Origin: an uncultured Lachnospiraceae bacterium | GTDB lineage: Bacteria; Bacillota; Clostridia; Lachnospirales; Lachnospiraceae | Length of the DNA: 58,493 nucleotides | Direction: 5' to 3' | Assembly (NCBI GenBank): GCA_946558695.1 | Contig: CAMNTQ010000018.1 | Span: 1-58,493, forward strand | Notes under the pieces: generated by a model | Database searches by the model: none | What the model saw: only the letters and a program-made list of their open reading frames with translations | What the model was told of the DNA's origin: nothing | Shown here: one piece after another, positions 8,352 to 17,317 of the stretch | How the letters are laid out: each line of letters begins with the position of its first letter | How positions within the stretch are numbered: position 1 is the stretch's first letter | Position numbers and translations under genes: made by a program

Positions 8352-9479
8352 ATGATTAAATTTAATATCCCTCCCTGTACGGGAAAGGAAAATGAATATA
8401 TCGCGCAGGCCATCGCAAGCCACAAAATCTGCGGCGATGGGGAATTCACAAAAAAATGTAACGAATGGATAGAATCCCATACCCGCACGTCAAAGGCGCT
8501 CCTTACCACATCCTGCACGCATGCCACTGAGATGGCCGCACTGCTCTGTGACATTCAGCCGGGGGACGAGGTGATCATGCCCTCCTATACGTTCGTGTCT
8601 ACCGCCAATGCTTTTGTGCTCAACGGGGCCACGGTCGTATTCGTTGATATCCGTCCAGATACATTGAATATTGACGAAAATCTGATTGAGGAAGCTGTCA
8701 CGCCAAAGACTAAGGCCATCGTTCCTGTTCATTATGCCGGTGTTTCCTGCGAGATGGACAAGATCATGGAGATTGCCAGGCAGCATAATCTGAAAGTCAT
8801 CGAGGATGCCGCTCAGGGAGTTATGTCCGAATATAAAGGAAGACCTTTAGGCACCATTGGCAATTTTGGATGCTTTAGCTTCCATGAGACAAAAAACTAT
8901 AGCATGGGTGAAGGCGGCTGCCTTTTAATCCGGGACAAAGAAATGATTGAAAAGGCTGAGATCATCCGTGAAAAAGGAACGAACCGAAGCAAATTCTTCC
9001 GCGGACAGGTCGATAAATATACATGGGTATCGGCGGGCTCCTCTTATCTTCCAAGCGAGCTGAATGCTGCATATCTGTTTGCACAGCTTGAACAGGCACA
9101 GACCATATTTGATGACCGCATGAAATCATGGACTCTGTATTATGAGCTTCTCAGTCCTCTGAAAGAGGCCGGAAAGATTTCTCTCCCGGTTGTTCCTGAT
9201 AACTGTAAACATAATGCACATATGTTTTACATAAAGGCAGCCGATTTAAAAGAACGCACCGCTCTGATCGAATATCTGAGAAAGCAGGATATTTATTCTG
9301 TCTTCCACTATATTCCGCTTCATAGCGCCCCGGCCGGCAAACAGTACGCGAGATTTTGCGGGCAGGATATCTATACTACCAAAGAAAGCGAACGGCTTCT
9401 CCGGCTTCCTATGTACTACGGGCTAAAATCGGAAGATGTGTATTTTGTATGCGAAAAGATAATCCAATTTTATCAATAA
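8352..9479 (+). CDS. rffA: dTDP-4-amino-4,6-dideoxygalactose transaminase (RffA/WecE)
   Basis: A PLP aminotransferase that converts dTDP-4-keto-6-deoxyglucose to dTDP-4-amino-4,6-dideoxygalactose (dTDP-Fuc4N); cytosolic. The 375-residue product follows Escherichia coli WecE very closely along its whole length: KICGDG, PSYTFVSTANAFVL, VHYAGVSCEMD, EDAAQGVMS (PLP-ring Asp152), FSFHETKNYS with Lys181 as Schiff-base lysine, FRGQVDKYTW and TKESERLLRLP. Length is normal and no key residue is missing. The ATG is 22 bases after the YfhO stop, with GGAG upstream (8341-8344). It implies that the cell makes dTDP-4-keto-6-deoxyglucose (RmlA, RmlB), whose genes are not here. The product sugar is probably consumed by the next gene. 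Confidence 0.93.
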   Translation: MIKFNIPPCTGKENEYIAQAIASHKICGDGEFTKKCNEWIESHTRTSKALLTTSCTHATEMAALLCDIQPGDEVIMPSYTFVSTANAFVLNGATVVFVDIRPDTLNIDENLIEEAVTPKTKAIVPVHYAGVSCEMDKIMEIARQHNLKVIEDAAQGVMSEYKGRPLGTIGNFGCFSFHETKNYSMGEGGCLLIRDKEMIEKAEIIREKGTNRSKFFRGQVDKYTWVSAGSSYLPSELNAAYLFAQLEQAQTIFDDRMKSWTLYYELLSPLKEAGKISLPVVPDNCKHNAHMFYIKAADLKERTALIEYLRKQDIYSVFHYIPLHSAPAGKQYARFCGQDIYTTKESERLLRLPMYYGLKSEDVYFVCEKIIQFYQ

Positions 9480-9502
9480 TTACAGGAGACTCGAAAGAAA
9501 AG

Positions 9503-10441
9503 ATGTTATATTCAATCATTATACCCTGCTACAATTCCTCAAAGACGATCCGCAAAGTTGTAGAACTTACGATTCAGGAACTGGAGCGTCAGAAAAGAAC
9601 CCCCTATGAATTCGTGCTGGTGGACGATTTTTCCCCTGACGGCGGAGCTACCGTTCAGGAACTGGAATCCCTTGCCGATGATTACTCTTGCGTAAAAATC
9701 GTAGAGCTTGCTAAAAACTCCGGCCAGCACAATGCGGTGATGGCCGGGCTGAATTATGCTGACGGTGATACGCTGATCGCTATGGATGACGATATGCAGA
9801 CCCATCCTTCCCAGCTTCCTGTTCTTTTTGAGGAATTTGACAAAGGCTATGACATCGTGTACGGCTACTATCCTCAAAAAAAACACAGTCTGTTCCGCAA
9901 TTTCGGAAGTTATATCAATTACCTGTCCGTGCGGATTCTCATTGGAAAGCCTAAGGATATGAAGACATCCAGTTTCTGGATCATCCGCAGGTTCATCCGG
10001 GACTATGTCATTCAGTATAAAAGCCAATACACGCATCTGCAGGGACTGTTCCTTCGGACAACGCGCAATATCAGCAGCGTTCCTGTCAAGCACTTTGAAC
10101 GGGAGGTGGGAACTTCCAACTATACCTTTAAAAAACTCGTCGGGCTTTGGTCCAATATCATGGGATATTCCATTGTACCGCTCAGACTTGCCACCTACTG
10201 CGGCTATATCTTTTCCGTGCTGGGAATACTGGGAGCCGCTTTTATCTTAATCCGGAAACTTCTCGTTCCCTCGATGGCGATCGGCTGGCCCTCCATGATG
10301 GTAGCCATCTGCTTCTTTTCCGGGATCAACCTGCTGTTTCTGGGATTGATCGGCGAATATTTAGGCAGGATGTTCCTCGGTATGAGCCGTTATCCGCAAT
10401 TTGTTGTCCGAAAAATATATACACAAAAGGAGGATTCTTAA
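9503..10441 (+). CDS. GtrB/ArnC-like polyprenyl-phosphate glycosyltransferase (GT2)
   Basis: A family 2 glycosyltransferase with the dolichol-phosphate-mannose-synthase layout: catalytic domain at 1-230 and two C-terminal membrane helices (about 235-258 and 268-295). Enzymes of this type transfer a sugar from a nucleotide to undecaprenyl phosphate on the inner leaflet. Visible motifs are SIIIPCYNSS at the start, VLVDDFSPDG, the metal-binding AMDDDMQTHP and the NSGQHNAV substrate loop. The last two are typical of the ArnC/GtrB group. The ATG at 9503 is chosen because the protein then begins at the family start; AGGAG lies at 9484-9488. Next to rffA, the likely donor is dTDP-Fuc4N, giving Und-P-Fuc4N for the YfhO protein. 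That substrate is inference. Confidence 0.85.
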   Translation: MLYSIIIPCYNSSKTIRKVVELTIQELERQKRTPYEFVLVDDFSPDGGATVQELESLADDYSCVKIVELAKNSGQHNAVMAGLNYADGDTLIAMDDDMQTHPSQLPVLFEEFDKGYDIVYGYYPQKKHSLFRNFGSYINYLSVRILIGKPKDMKTSSFWIIRRFIRDYVIQYKSQYTHLQGLFLRTTRNISSVPVKHFEREVGTSNYTFKKLVGLWSNIMGYSIVPLRLATYCGYIFSVLGILGAAFILIRKLLVPSMAIGWPSMMVAICFFSGINLLFLGLIGEYLGRMFLGMSRYPQFVVRKIYTQKEDS

Positions 10442-10442
10442 C

Positions 10443-11624
10443 ATGAAAAAAATTATGATTCTTGGCGCCGGCATCTATCAGGTTCCGCTCATCAAAACTG
10501 CGCGCAAACTTGGCATTTACTCCATTGTCGTCAGCATTCCGGGCAATTACCCCGGATTTGAATTGGCAGACAAAGTATATTATGAAAATACGACGGATTA
10601 TGATAAAATACTTGAAATCGCCAAAGAGGAACAGATAGACGGCGTTGTGACCGCCGGCACAGATGTAGCTGTGATTACCATCGGAAAAGTATGCGACGAA
10701 TTAAATCTTTGCGGTCTTTCCTTTGAGTCTGCACAGATTGCCGCCAACAAACTCCTAATGAAATCAAAATATGAAGAGCATGGTGTCAGAACAGCCAAGT
10801 TCCGCGAAATCCCTCTCAGCGCAGATGACGTATCTTACCGCGTATCGGATTTAAGCTTCCCGTTGATCTTCAAATCGGTTGATTCCTCCGGAAGCCGCGG
10901 CATTGTAAGAGTTGATTCTGAGGCAGATTTTGATGCCGCCATACAAAATGTAAAGGAAAATACGAGATCTGATTATTATATCGTAGAAGAATTTATAGAA
11001 GGAGAAGAATTCGGCGCTCAGGCATTCGTGTACCGCGGAGAGGTCACTTTTATCCTTCCCCACGGCGACTACGTATTCAAGGGCGATACCGGAGTTCCGA
11101 TCGGACATTTCGCCCCTTATGAACTTGACGCCTCCGTAATTGCAGATGCAAGAGAACAGCTCACTGCCGCCATCCATGCGATGGGACTTGACAACTGCGC
11201 CATCAACGCAGATTTTATCCTGAAGGACGGCAAAACCTACGTCCTTGAGATCGGTGGACGTTCCGGGGCGACTTGTCTGGCAGAATTAGTATCAATCTAT
11301 TACGATTTCGATTATTATGAGAAAATACTGCAATGTGCTTTGGGCGAGAACACTGTATTTGAATGTGATTCTCATGCAGTACCCAATGCCAGTATGCTGC
11401 TTATGAGCAGCAGGGACGGCACAATCAGGGAGCAGACCGACAAAAACCCGGATAACCCGAATATCTATGATGTACAATTTGATCATAAGCCCGGCGACAG
11501 CGTTTACAAATTTCATGTAGGCCCTCATCGTATCGGCCATGTCATCACCAAAGGAGACACCTTAAAACAGGCTGTCGACACATTGCATGAGGCATTAAAA
11601 AACATTGAAATAAAAGTTGAATAA
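10443..11624 (+). CDS. ATP-grasp carboxylate-amine ligase-like protein
   Basis: ATP-grasp enzymes activate a carboxylate as acyl phosphate and join it to an amine or thiol. The 393-residue product has an N-terminal Rossmann-like pre-ATP-grasp domain (ILGAGIYQ, VVTAGTDVA), the ATP-grasp fold at about 100-300 (FPLIFKSVDSSGSRG as nucleotide-binding loop, YIVEEFIEGEEF, INADFILKDG and VLEIGGRSGA for metal binding), and a C-terminal domain of about 90 residues. The ATG sits two bases after the GT2 stop, nine bases behind AAGGAGG (10427-10433), so translation is coupled. In this setting the free 4-amino group of Fuc4N is an attractive acceptor for an amino acid or another carboxylate. That is a hypothesis; the fold alone does not define the substrate. 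Confidence 0.8.
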   Translation: MKKIMILGAGIYQVPLIKTARKLGIYSIVVSIPGNYPGFELADKVYYENTTDYDKILEIAKEEQIDGVVTAGTDVAVITIGKVCDELNLCGLSFESAQIAANKLLMKSKYEEHGVRTAKFREIPLSADDVSYRVSDLSFPLIFKSVDSSGSRGIVRVDSEADFDAAIQNVKENTRSDYYIVEEFIEGEEFGAQAFVYRGEVTFILPHGDYVFKGDTGVPIGHFAPYELDASVIADAREQLTAAIHAMGLDNCAINADFILKDGKTYVLEIGGRSGATCLAELVSIYYDFDYYEKILQCALGENTVFECDSHAVPNASMLLMSSRDGTIREQTDKNPDNPNIYDVQFDHKPGDSVYKFHVGPHRIGHVITKGDTLKQAVDTLHEALKNIEIKVE

Positions 11625-11639
11625 CGAAAAGACAAAGAC

Positions 11640-13070
11640 CTATTTTTTGAAATCCTTCACTACCTTTAAAAATTGCGGCAGGATCCATTTTACCGCAAGA
11701 ACTGTTACTGCAAGGATGATACCGTACCTTATATACCACTGCAATACGAACAATTCCATTGTAGCAAGATTAAGAGCGAGATAAACAGCAGATATTATCA
11801 CGCTCTTTTTTAGTGAGACCACCCTTCTTCCGGTAATCTTCTTTTCCAGATATCCCTGAAGCACCAGCAGGATAAAGTAGCTTGCAGCCGTCGTATAAGC
11901 GGCCGCCATGTATCCAAACCGAATAATACACACATAATTCAGAATCACGTTGATGACCATCGTAAAAATCGTTCCCACCGCCACATAAGCAGTCTTTTTA
12001 TAATAGTTTTGGATTGCCGTATAGATATAGCTATAAAACCGAAGCAGTGTCCCGGTCACCATAGGAGCAATGAGGAGCACCGCCATACGATATTCTTTAG
12101 AACCGAGCACCGCTACAATCTCCGGCGCCAGAACCACCAGATACCACGACAGGATTCCAAAGCCATGCATAAGTATCATCCAAGGGTTTTCGATATCGGC
12201 CGTCTCTCCCTGTGAGATCTTCTCATACATCCACGGCAGAAAGGCATTCCATACTGAATCCTCCACAATCCATATGATGAAAGAAATCGTTGTCCCTAAC
12301 GCAAAGATACCCGTATAATCGTAGCCTGCCAGAAACTGGATCATGATCTTGTCCGCCTGATTCATAATCTGGATCGAAAGCATTTCCGGAATCAGAGGCA
12401 GACTGTATTTCAGGGCGTACTTCCAATACTCCCTCTGAATGAACTTTCCACCCTGCTTCCATAAAAGCACTGCCACGGTTAGTCCGCCGATTACCTGCGG
12501 CACATAAAATCCCCATATCCGAAGCTCCACAAGCTTGTCAAAATACCCGTGTACACGTCCCCAGTAAATAAGTAGAATAGACAATACCGTAGCCGGTACA
12601 ATCGTGACCGTCGTAATAAAAATGCTCGCTTTATAGCGCATCATCTGCTTCTCCCGCCGCTGCATGAAAAGGATGCTGGTATAACCGAACACATATAAAA
12701 ATGCCATAAAAAACATCACATCCGTCATTCCCCAGAATTCCTGCATCTGCGGCCTGAAAAGCATGCATATCCCAAAAAAACCAAAGATAGAAAAATACGA
12801 AAGCGTCTGTACACTGGAGACATATTCGTTATATTTCTCTCCCATGTCATACTTGGCCCGATCTACGCTCCGAAAAAGGCAGAGCGACATCACCGGCACC
12901 ATAATCAGAAGCCATGACTCATACACTCTGATCTCTCCATACTGAGCTCTGGTTAAAAGACGCGTGTAGACAGGCGTCGTAAGAAATGTAAGCCCTCTTA
13001 TAAAAAGCTGCCCTACAATATAAAAAATCCCTGCTTTCAGCGCAAGTTTGTTTAATTTGTTATCCTTCAT
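11640..13070 (-). CDS. Wzx-type polysaccharide flippase
   Basis: A polytopic MOP-superfamily transporter expected to flip an undecaprenyl-linked oligosaccharide across the membrane. The 476-residue product is membrane helices almost throughout (12-14 by eye), with the usual start (an amphipathic stretch, then GQLFIRGLTFLTTPVYTR) and the conserved TRAQYG loop. A central motif YSLPLIPEMLS and NQADKIMIQ match the Wzx/RfbX pattern. It is alone on the minus strand, tail to tail with the ATP-grasp gene (15 bases between stops) and divergent from the CapK gene. It may serve the GtrB/YfhO route or another polymer; the TagGH exporter encoded further on makes it unlikely to be the exporter of the teichoic-type polymer. 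Confidence 0.85.
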   Translation of the reverse strand: MKDNKLNKLALKAGIFYIVGQLFIRGLTFLTTPVYTRLLTRAQYGEIRVYESWLLIMVPVMSLCLFRSVDRAKYDMGEKYNEYVSSVQTLSYFSIFGFFGICMLFRPQMQEFWGMTDVMFFMAFLYVFGYTSILFMQRREKQMMRYKASIFITTVTIVPATVLSILLIYWGRVHGYFDKLVELRIWGFYVPQVIGGLTVAVLLWKQGGKFIQREYWKYALKYSLPLIPEMLSIQIMNQADKIMIQFLAGYDYTGIFALGTTISFIIWIVEDSVWNAFLPWMYEKISQGETADIENPWMILMHGFGILSWYLVVLAPEIVAVLGSKEYRMAVLLIAPMVTGTLLRFYSYIYTAIQNYYKKTAYVAVGTIFTMVINVILNYVCIIRFGYMAAAYTTAASYFILLVLQGYLEKKITGRRVVSLKKSVIISAVYLALNLATMELFVLQWYIRYGIILAVTVLAVKWILPQFLKVVKDFKK

Positions 13071-13174
13071 ATGATCTTTCCTCTGCCAGATATCTGGGCA
13101 GACATCTGCTTTTTCAAATATTGTCTCTAAATTAGACTAACATAAAAACACTTCTTTCGCAAGCTATGCATATC

Positions 13175-13203
13175 TTGAGTTTCTCATACAATTATGTTAG
13201 AAT
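13175..13203 (+). promoter_or_regulatory. Promoter of the CapK / PanE-like pair
   Basis: TTGAGT (13175-13180), 17 bases, TAGAAT (13198-13203). The leader to the ATG at 13253 is about 43 bases and holds AAAGGAG eight to nine bases before the start. Confidence 0.65.
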
Positions 13204-13252
13204 TGTATACGCAGTTATCTGAGCATATTAACCTTGAAAGGAGAATTTATAA

Positions 13253-14575
13253 ATGGCATTTGTAATTGAAAAAAAGCTGAAAAATGTCATGACATTTTAT
13301 TATCTTATGAAGCTAGACAAGAAAATCCCCACTGACCGCAGCTTCATCCGTAAGCGGCAGGGAAAAAAGGTTCATGAATTGATGAAGTGCGCCTATCAGA
13401 TCCCGTTTTACCGCAAACGTTTTAAAGAGAACCACCTCACTCCCGACGACTTCCATACCCCGGAGGATCTTGTCAAATTCCCGATTACAACACGGGCCGA
13501 TCTCAGACTCTGGATGCAGGAGGAGTATGAAAAACACCCGGAGATGCACGAGCGGTGGACAATTCTTTCCACCAGCGGTTCTTCCGGCGTTCCCTTAAAA
13601 TTTATCCAGACACAGCGGGAATCCGCCTGTGTAGACGCGAACTGGATCCGGGTACTCATGTATGGCGGTTATCACCCTCTGCGCGGAAAGCTCTTTTCTT
13701 TTGTCACAAGCCATAAGAAGATCGATCCGAAGAAGGGAGACTCAATCATACAGAAATTCGGGCTTATGCGCCGCAAAGTAGTCTCTGAGGATAACTGTGT
13801 CGGCGACGGCATCCGTGACATTATCAACGATTTAAATGAGTACAAGCCTGACGTCTTATGTTTCCGCCGAAACTGCCTTGTCCGTATGGCTCTCTATGCA
13901 AAACGCCATAATCTCAACATATACAAGCCAAAACTCTACACTCCGGTAAGCGAGATGGTCGATGATATGACAAGGAAGATTCTCACGGAAACTTTCGGTG
14001 ACGGTCTGTTTGATGCTTACGGAAGTTCCGAGACCGGAAGCTGCGTTGTCCAGCTGCCCGGCGAAGAACTCTACTATATTAACAGCGACACACACGTAGT
14101 TAATATTTATGATGATGAGAACCGGCTGACCGACGACGGGCGAGTTATAGTTACAACACTGTTCAAGAAGGATTTTCCCTTCATTAATTATGAGATCGGC
14201 GACCGGGCAACCTCTGTAACGCTGGACGGCGTGCGCTATATCACATCCATTCAGGGAAGAGTCAACGACCTTGTAAGACATGAAAACAGCGCTGAGACTT
14301 CCGCTCTCTATTTGATGAAGATTCCAAATGGTATCGTAGGAATCGCACAGTTTCGTTTTATTCAGGAAACCTACCATGATATGCGTATACAGCTTGTAAA
14401 AGATCCAAATAATAATACTAACACAAAAGAAACCATTGAAAGCTTTTTCCGCGAAAAGATGGCAGATCTGTTCCATGATGAATTTACGCTTCATTTTGAA
14501 TGGATGGATGTCATACCGCCTGACAAAAACGGAAAAATGCGCTGTTTCGCATGTGAAATCAACGATGAATCTTAA
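13253..14575 (+). CDS. CapK/PaaK-like adenylate-forming enzyme
   Basis: A member of the phenylacetate-CoA-ligase/coenzyme-F390-synthetase branch of the ANL superfamily, which activates a carboxylic acid with ATP as acyl-AMP. The 440-residue product shows the phosphate-binding loop STSGSSGVPLKF at about 102-113, the adenine motif DAYGSSETGS at about 255-264, and NYEIGDRA, where the hinge-preceding Asp binds ribose. A short C-terminal domain ends GKMRCF, whose Lys is the usual catalytic lysine. Proteins of this type occur in capsule clusters (CapK) without a proven substrate. It starts a two-gene operon with a reductase 15 bases downstream, suggesting a hydroxy- or keto-acid is activated. Acceptor (CoA, carrier protein or sugar amine) unknown. 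Confidence 0.8.
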   Translation: MAFVIEKKLKNVMTFYYLMKLDKKIPTDRSFIRKRQGKKVHELMKCAYQIPFYRKRFKENHLTPDDFHTPEDLVKFPITTRADLRLWMQEEYEKHPEMHERWTILSTSGSSGVPLKFIQTQRESACVDANWIRVLMYGGYHPLRGKLFSFVTSHKKIDPKKGDSIIQKFGLMRRKVVSEDNCVGDGIRDIINDLNEYKPDVLCFRRNCLVRMALYAKRHNLNIYKPKLYTPVSEMVDDMTRKILTETFGDGLFDAYGSSETGSCVVQLPGEELYYINSDTHVVNIYDDENRLTDDGRVIVTTLFKKDFPFINYEIGDRATSVTLDGVRYITSIQGRVNDLVRHENSAETSALYLMKIPNGIVGIAQFRFIQETYHDMRIQLVKDPNNNTNTKETIESFFREKMADLFHDEFTLHFEWMDVIPPDKNGKMRCFACEINDES

Positions 14576-14590
14576 TAAAGGGGAATGCTT

Positions 14591-15520
14591 ATGATAAAAA
14601 ATATTGGTGTCATTGGAGCCGGCTCTGTAGGAAGCGTTCTGATCTCTCATTTGTTTCCTGCATATCCAGACAATTTTTATTTGCTGGCAACCGGAAGCCG
14701 GGCGGAGCGGATGCGAAAGAACGGGCTTTCTATTAATGACCGTACACTAAAGCCCGCCGTATATTCTGACCAGTCACAAAATATTAATCTTGATCTTCTG
14801 ATCATTGCAGTGAAAAGCTACAGTCTGGAGTCTGTAATCACAGATATCCGGCCGCTGATTCAGAAAGAGACGATTATCTTACCGCTCTTAAATGGTATCA
14901 TGGCAACAGAACGTCTTCAATCCTATTTTCCGGATAACCGCGTACTCTACGGCGTCATGATCCGGACAGATGCCCATCGGACCGGCCATAAAGTATACTA
15001 CATCACTCCCGGTGAAGTACAACTTGGTTACGCTTATAATAAACCCGCAGAACCTGAAGTAACGCAGGTATGCGATTGTCTGAGAGCGGCAGGACTGAAT
15101 GCGAATATCTATGAGGATATGAAACGCATCCAGTGGAGAAAATGGATGCTGAACACGGGAGGCTCTCAGGCCGCTGTAGAGATCGGGGTGGAATGCGGAT
15201 ACTTTGAACAGGTAGACGAGATCGTAGAGATCATAAGGCTTTGCATCGATGAGATTGTAGAACTCGCAAAAGCTGAAAAAGTCAATATTACAACAGAAGA
15301 CCGGGATGATATCATACAGTTTCTTTTGGGCTATCCTGCCCATAAGAAGATGTCCATGCTCCAGGATGTTGAGGCCGGACGTCCTATCGAGATCGAGGAA
15401 TATGCCGGAACCGTGATCCGTCTTGGCGAGAAGCATGGAATACCGACACCGGCCAACCGGCTCATCTATCTTTCCATTGAGGCGAAAAAGAAAGTATCTG
15501 AATTGAAAAAACATTTGTAA
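14591..15520 (+). CDS. Ketopantoate reductase (PanE/ApbA) family protein
   Basis: An NAD(P)H-dependent 2-keto acid reductase family protein of 309 residues. It has a Rossmann fold at the N-terminus (GVIGAGSVGSV, about residues 5-15), the LPLLNGI stretch, and a helical C-terminal domain with the family's WRKWMLNTGG (catalytic Lys region) and a final PTPANRLIYLSIEA segment. True ketopantoate reductases serve pantothenate synthesis, but many paralogs act on other 2-keto acids. Pairing with a CapK-like enzyme inside an envelope island argues for a specialised hydroxy-acid rather than vitamin synthesis. The ATG at 14591 lies seven bases after GGGG (14580-14583); an in-frame ATG at 14585 would be too close. 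A strong hairpin follows at 15542. Confidence 0.8.
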   Translation: MIKNIGVIGAGSVGSVLISHLFPAYPDNFYLLATGSRAERMRKNGLSINDRTLKPAVYSDQSQNINLDLLIIAVKSYSLESVITDIRPLIQKETIILPLLNGIMATERLQSYFPDNRVLYGVMIRTDAHRTGHKVYYITPGEVQLGYAYNKPAEPEVTQVCDCLRAAGLNANIYEDMKRIQWRKWMLNTGGSQAAVEIGVECGYFEQVDEIVEIIRLCIDEIVELAKAEKVNITTEDRDDIIQFLLGYPAHKKMSMLQDVEAGRPIEIEEYAGTVIRLGEKHGIPTPANRLIYLSIEAKKKVSELKKHL

Positions 15521-15541
15521 CCAACCGTTTTATGATACCAA

Positions 15542-15578
15542 AACGCCCAGACAAGCTCTCCGCTCCTGTCTGGGCGTT
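15542..15578. terminator. Bidirectional terminator hairpin between convergent operons
   Basis: Perfect 12-base arms at 15542-15553 and 15567-15578 (AACGCCCAGACA type) around a 13-base loop. It lies between the stop codons of the PanE-like gene (plus) and the LRR gene (minus). The plus side continues into a T-run at 15589-15594, the minus side into TTTTGG. It probably ends both the CapK operon and the 13-gene minus operon. Confidence 0.8.
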
Positions 15579-15597
15579 ACGGCAAATCTTTTTTCTT

Positions 15598-16593
15598 TCA
15601 GAAAAGATAAGCGCTCTCCAATCTGCTCGGATACACAGCCACTTTGCCATCTCTGTAATACAAAACACCGTTTTCACTGTAAAACATGGGATTATCCGGC
15701 GCCGCCTCAATATAATACAGTTTCGCCAGTTCATCCAGTGCACCCTCTGCAACGTAGGTGATATTGGCCGGAATATAGATTTCATGAATATCCGTCTCCA
15801 GTCCTTTCAGCGCACCTTTCTCGATGCCTGTACATGCCGCATCGCGGGGTAATACAACAAGACGATCCTTCAGAAACTTTGATGCATCTGTGTACCCTGC
15901 AATATGACCTTTCTCATTTGTTAGAAATCCCGGAAAACGCTCCAGCAAAATGACAGGCTTTCTGTCATCCTGATCTGTATTTGCTTCTGTTCTATCCGCA
16001 TCCGTTTTATCTGCATCTGTCCTTCCTGTCTCTGCAGCACTTGCCCCGGACTCCTCATTTGCTATGCTGCCATCATGATTGCCTGTTGCAATATCTGGAT
16101 TTTCTGTCATAATATCCGGATTTCCCGTCACGACGTCCATAACCGGAATATCCGGCAGCGTTCCTGCCGCATGTTTTCTATAATCATCCGTTTCCTGTTC
16201 CACACTTGAATGGATTGCTTTCGCTCCTGTCTTCGCCGCTTTCTTCACACTCTTTATCCGTTTCTTTTCATCCGGTTCTGAATACCCGTAACTTACGGCA
16301 AAATTCTGTTCTTTTGCAGAAGCCTCCGGATCACTCTTGCTTTCGTGCCCGGCATTTTCTTCCGCTACGCTTTCCTTGGGCAGAAGTGATAGTTCCGCAA
16401 AAGTTCTGATCGCTGGAAGAGCCTTTGCCGGCGCAGCCTGCTCCCTCATAAATTCTTCTGTATCATCTGGCAGTGCGCCGATATAATTGTACAATCCGGC
16501 AACCAGAAATGCTAGCAATACAGCACATATCATCTGGTTCCACTCGATGTAAACTCTGCGCTTTTCCCAAAAGCTGCCTAAGATCCATTCCAT
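15598..16593 (-). CDS. Membrane-anchored protein with C-terminal BspA-like leucine-rich repeats
   Basis: About 331 residues from the ATG at 16593. There is a short cytoplasmic part with a basic patch (EKRRVYIEW), one membrane helix at about 24-44 and a long polar linker rich in Asp, Glu, Thr and Asn with near-repeats (GNPDIMTENPDIATGN, then TDADKTDADRTEAN). The C-terminal 90 residues are of the LRR_5/BspA type (YIPANITYVAEGALDEL; FYSENGVLYYRDG). Such modules usually bind extracellular partners; function unknown. It is the last gene of the operon, six bases after the L,D-transpeptidase stop. The start is uncertain: an upstream ATG at 16665 in frame would overlap the transpeptidase by 22 codons. 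Confidence 0.6.
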   Translation of the reverse strand: MEWILGSFWEKRRVYIEWNQMICAVLLAFLVAGLYNYIGALPDDTEEFMREQAAPAKALPAIRTFAELSLLPKESVAEENAGHESKSDPEASAKEQNFAVSYGYSEPDEKKRIKSVKKAAKTGAKAIHSSVEQETDDYRKHAAGTLPDIPVMDVVTGNPDIMTENPDIATGNHDGSIANEESGASAAETGRTDADKTDADRTEANTDQDDRKPVILLERFPGFLTNEKGHIAGYTDASKFLKDRLVVLPRDAACTGIEKGALKGLETDIHEIYIPANITYVAEGALDELAKLYYIEAAPDNPMFYSENGVLYYRDGKVAVYPSRLESAYLF

Positions 16594-16598
16594 AACCT

Positions 16599-17300
16599 CT
16601 AATGACAGCCTCTTTTTCTGCAAAGCTTTTTCGCTGTCGGATCCGTCGGATCCCATCGGTGCCATTTCGGAAGCTTTTCTATTTTGGGCTTGCCGAGCGG
16701 TCCGGGATTGGAACTGTTATAGATAATGACCTTCGTTTTCCGTTTGCAATTATCATAAATCCATTTTGCATCTCCCGCTCTCATGCGGATGCAGCCATGC
16801 GATGCCGTCGTTCCCAGCTTATTATATGCGCTGACACTTAAGGTATTATTTTTTTTCTTTCCGTACATAACCGAATGAAACAAATACCCATGCTTGATGC
16901 GAGTGCACCACTGCCCATAACAATTTCCCATCAGCGCATGCCAGCGGTATTTGGAAGGAGTTTTTGCCGTTGTGATTGGCGTCGCCTTGCCTGTGGAACA
17001 CACGAACGCTTTTACCGGGATGATATAACCTCTTTTTCCATCCTTTGCATAGACTGTCACACAATTTTTCTTCTTATTAACCTTAATCACATAGGAGGAC
17101 TGCTTTCCGATAATACCGCTTACATCCTTCACAAGCTTTCCCTTTTTATTGTAATACAGCTTATATCCTTTGACATATCTCCAACCGGCTTTGGGAGCTT
17201 TCGCCAAACCTTTATCCGCCGCGGAGACGTTCACCGGCGAAAGCACTGCTAATAAAACCGCCAATAATAATCCTAATCCTCTTTTTCCTACTAGCTTCAT
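16599..17300 (-). CDS. Secreted L,D-transpeptidase (YkuD family)
   Basis: Forms 3-3 cross-links in peptidoglycan or attaches other molecules to the stem peptide, outside the membrane. The 233-residue product has a signal peptide (1-28, ending VSAAD) and a short GWRYVKGYKLYYNKKGKL segment like a choline/wall-binding repeat. The YkuD domain spans about 68-196, with conserved His142 (LFHSVMY) and the catalytic motif SHGCIRM (His168, Cys170). A basic C-terminal tail follows. The ATG at 17300 is chosen for the signal peptide and the GGAAGGG nine bases upstream. Co-transcription with an M15 peptidase, which could trim the stem peptides it uses, gives a coherent remodelling pair. Confidence 0.93.
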   Translation of the reverse strand: MKLVGKRGLGLLLAVLLAVLSPVNVSAADKGLAKAPKAGWRYVKGYKLYYNKKGKLVKDVSGIIGKQSSYVIKVNKKKNCVTVYAKDGKRGYIIPVKAFVCSTGKATPITTAKTPSKYRWHALMGNCYGQWCTRIKHGYLFHSVMYGKKKNNTLSVSAYNKLGTTASHGCIRMRAGDAKWIYDNCKRKTKVIIYNSSNPGPLGKPKIEKLPKWHRWDPTDPTAKKLCRKRGCH

Positions 17301-17317
17301 AATGAAGTTCCCTTCCA

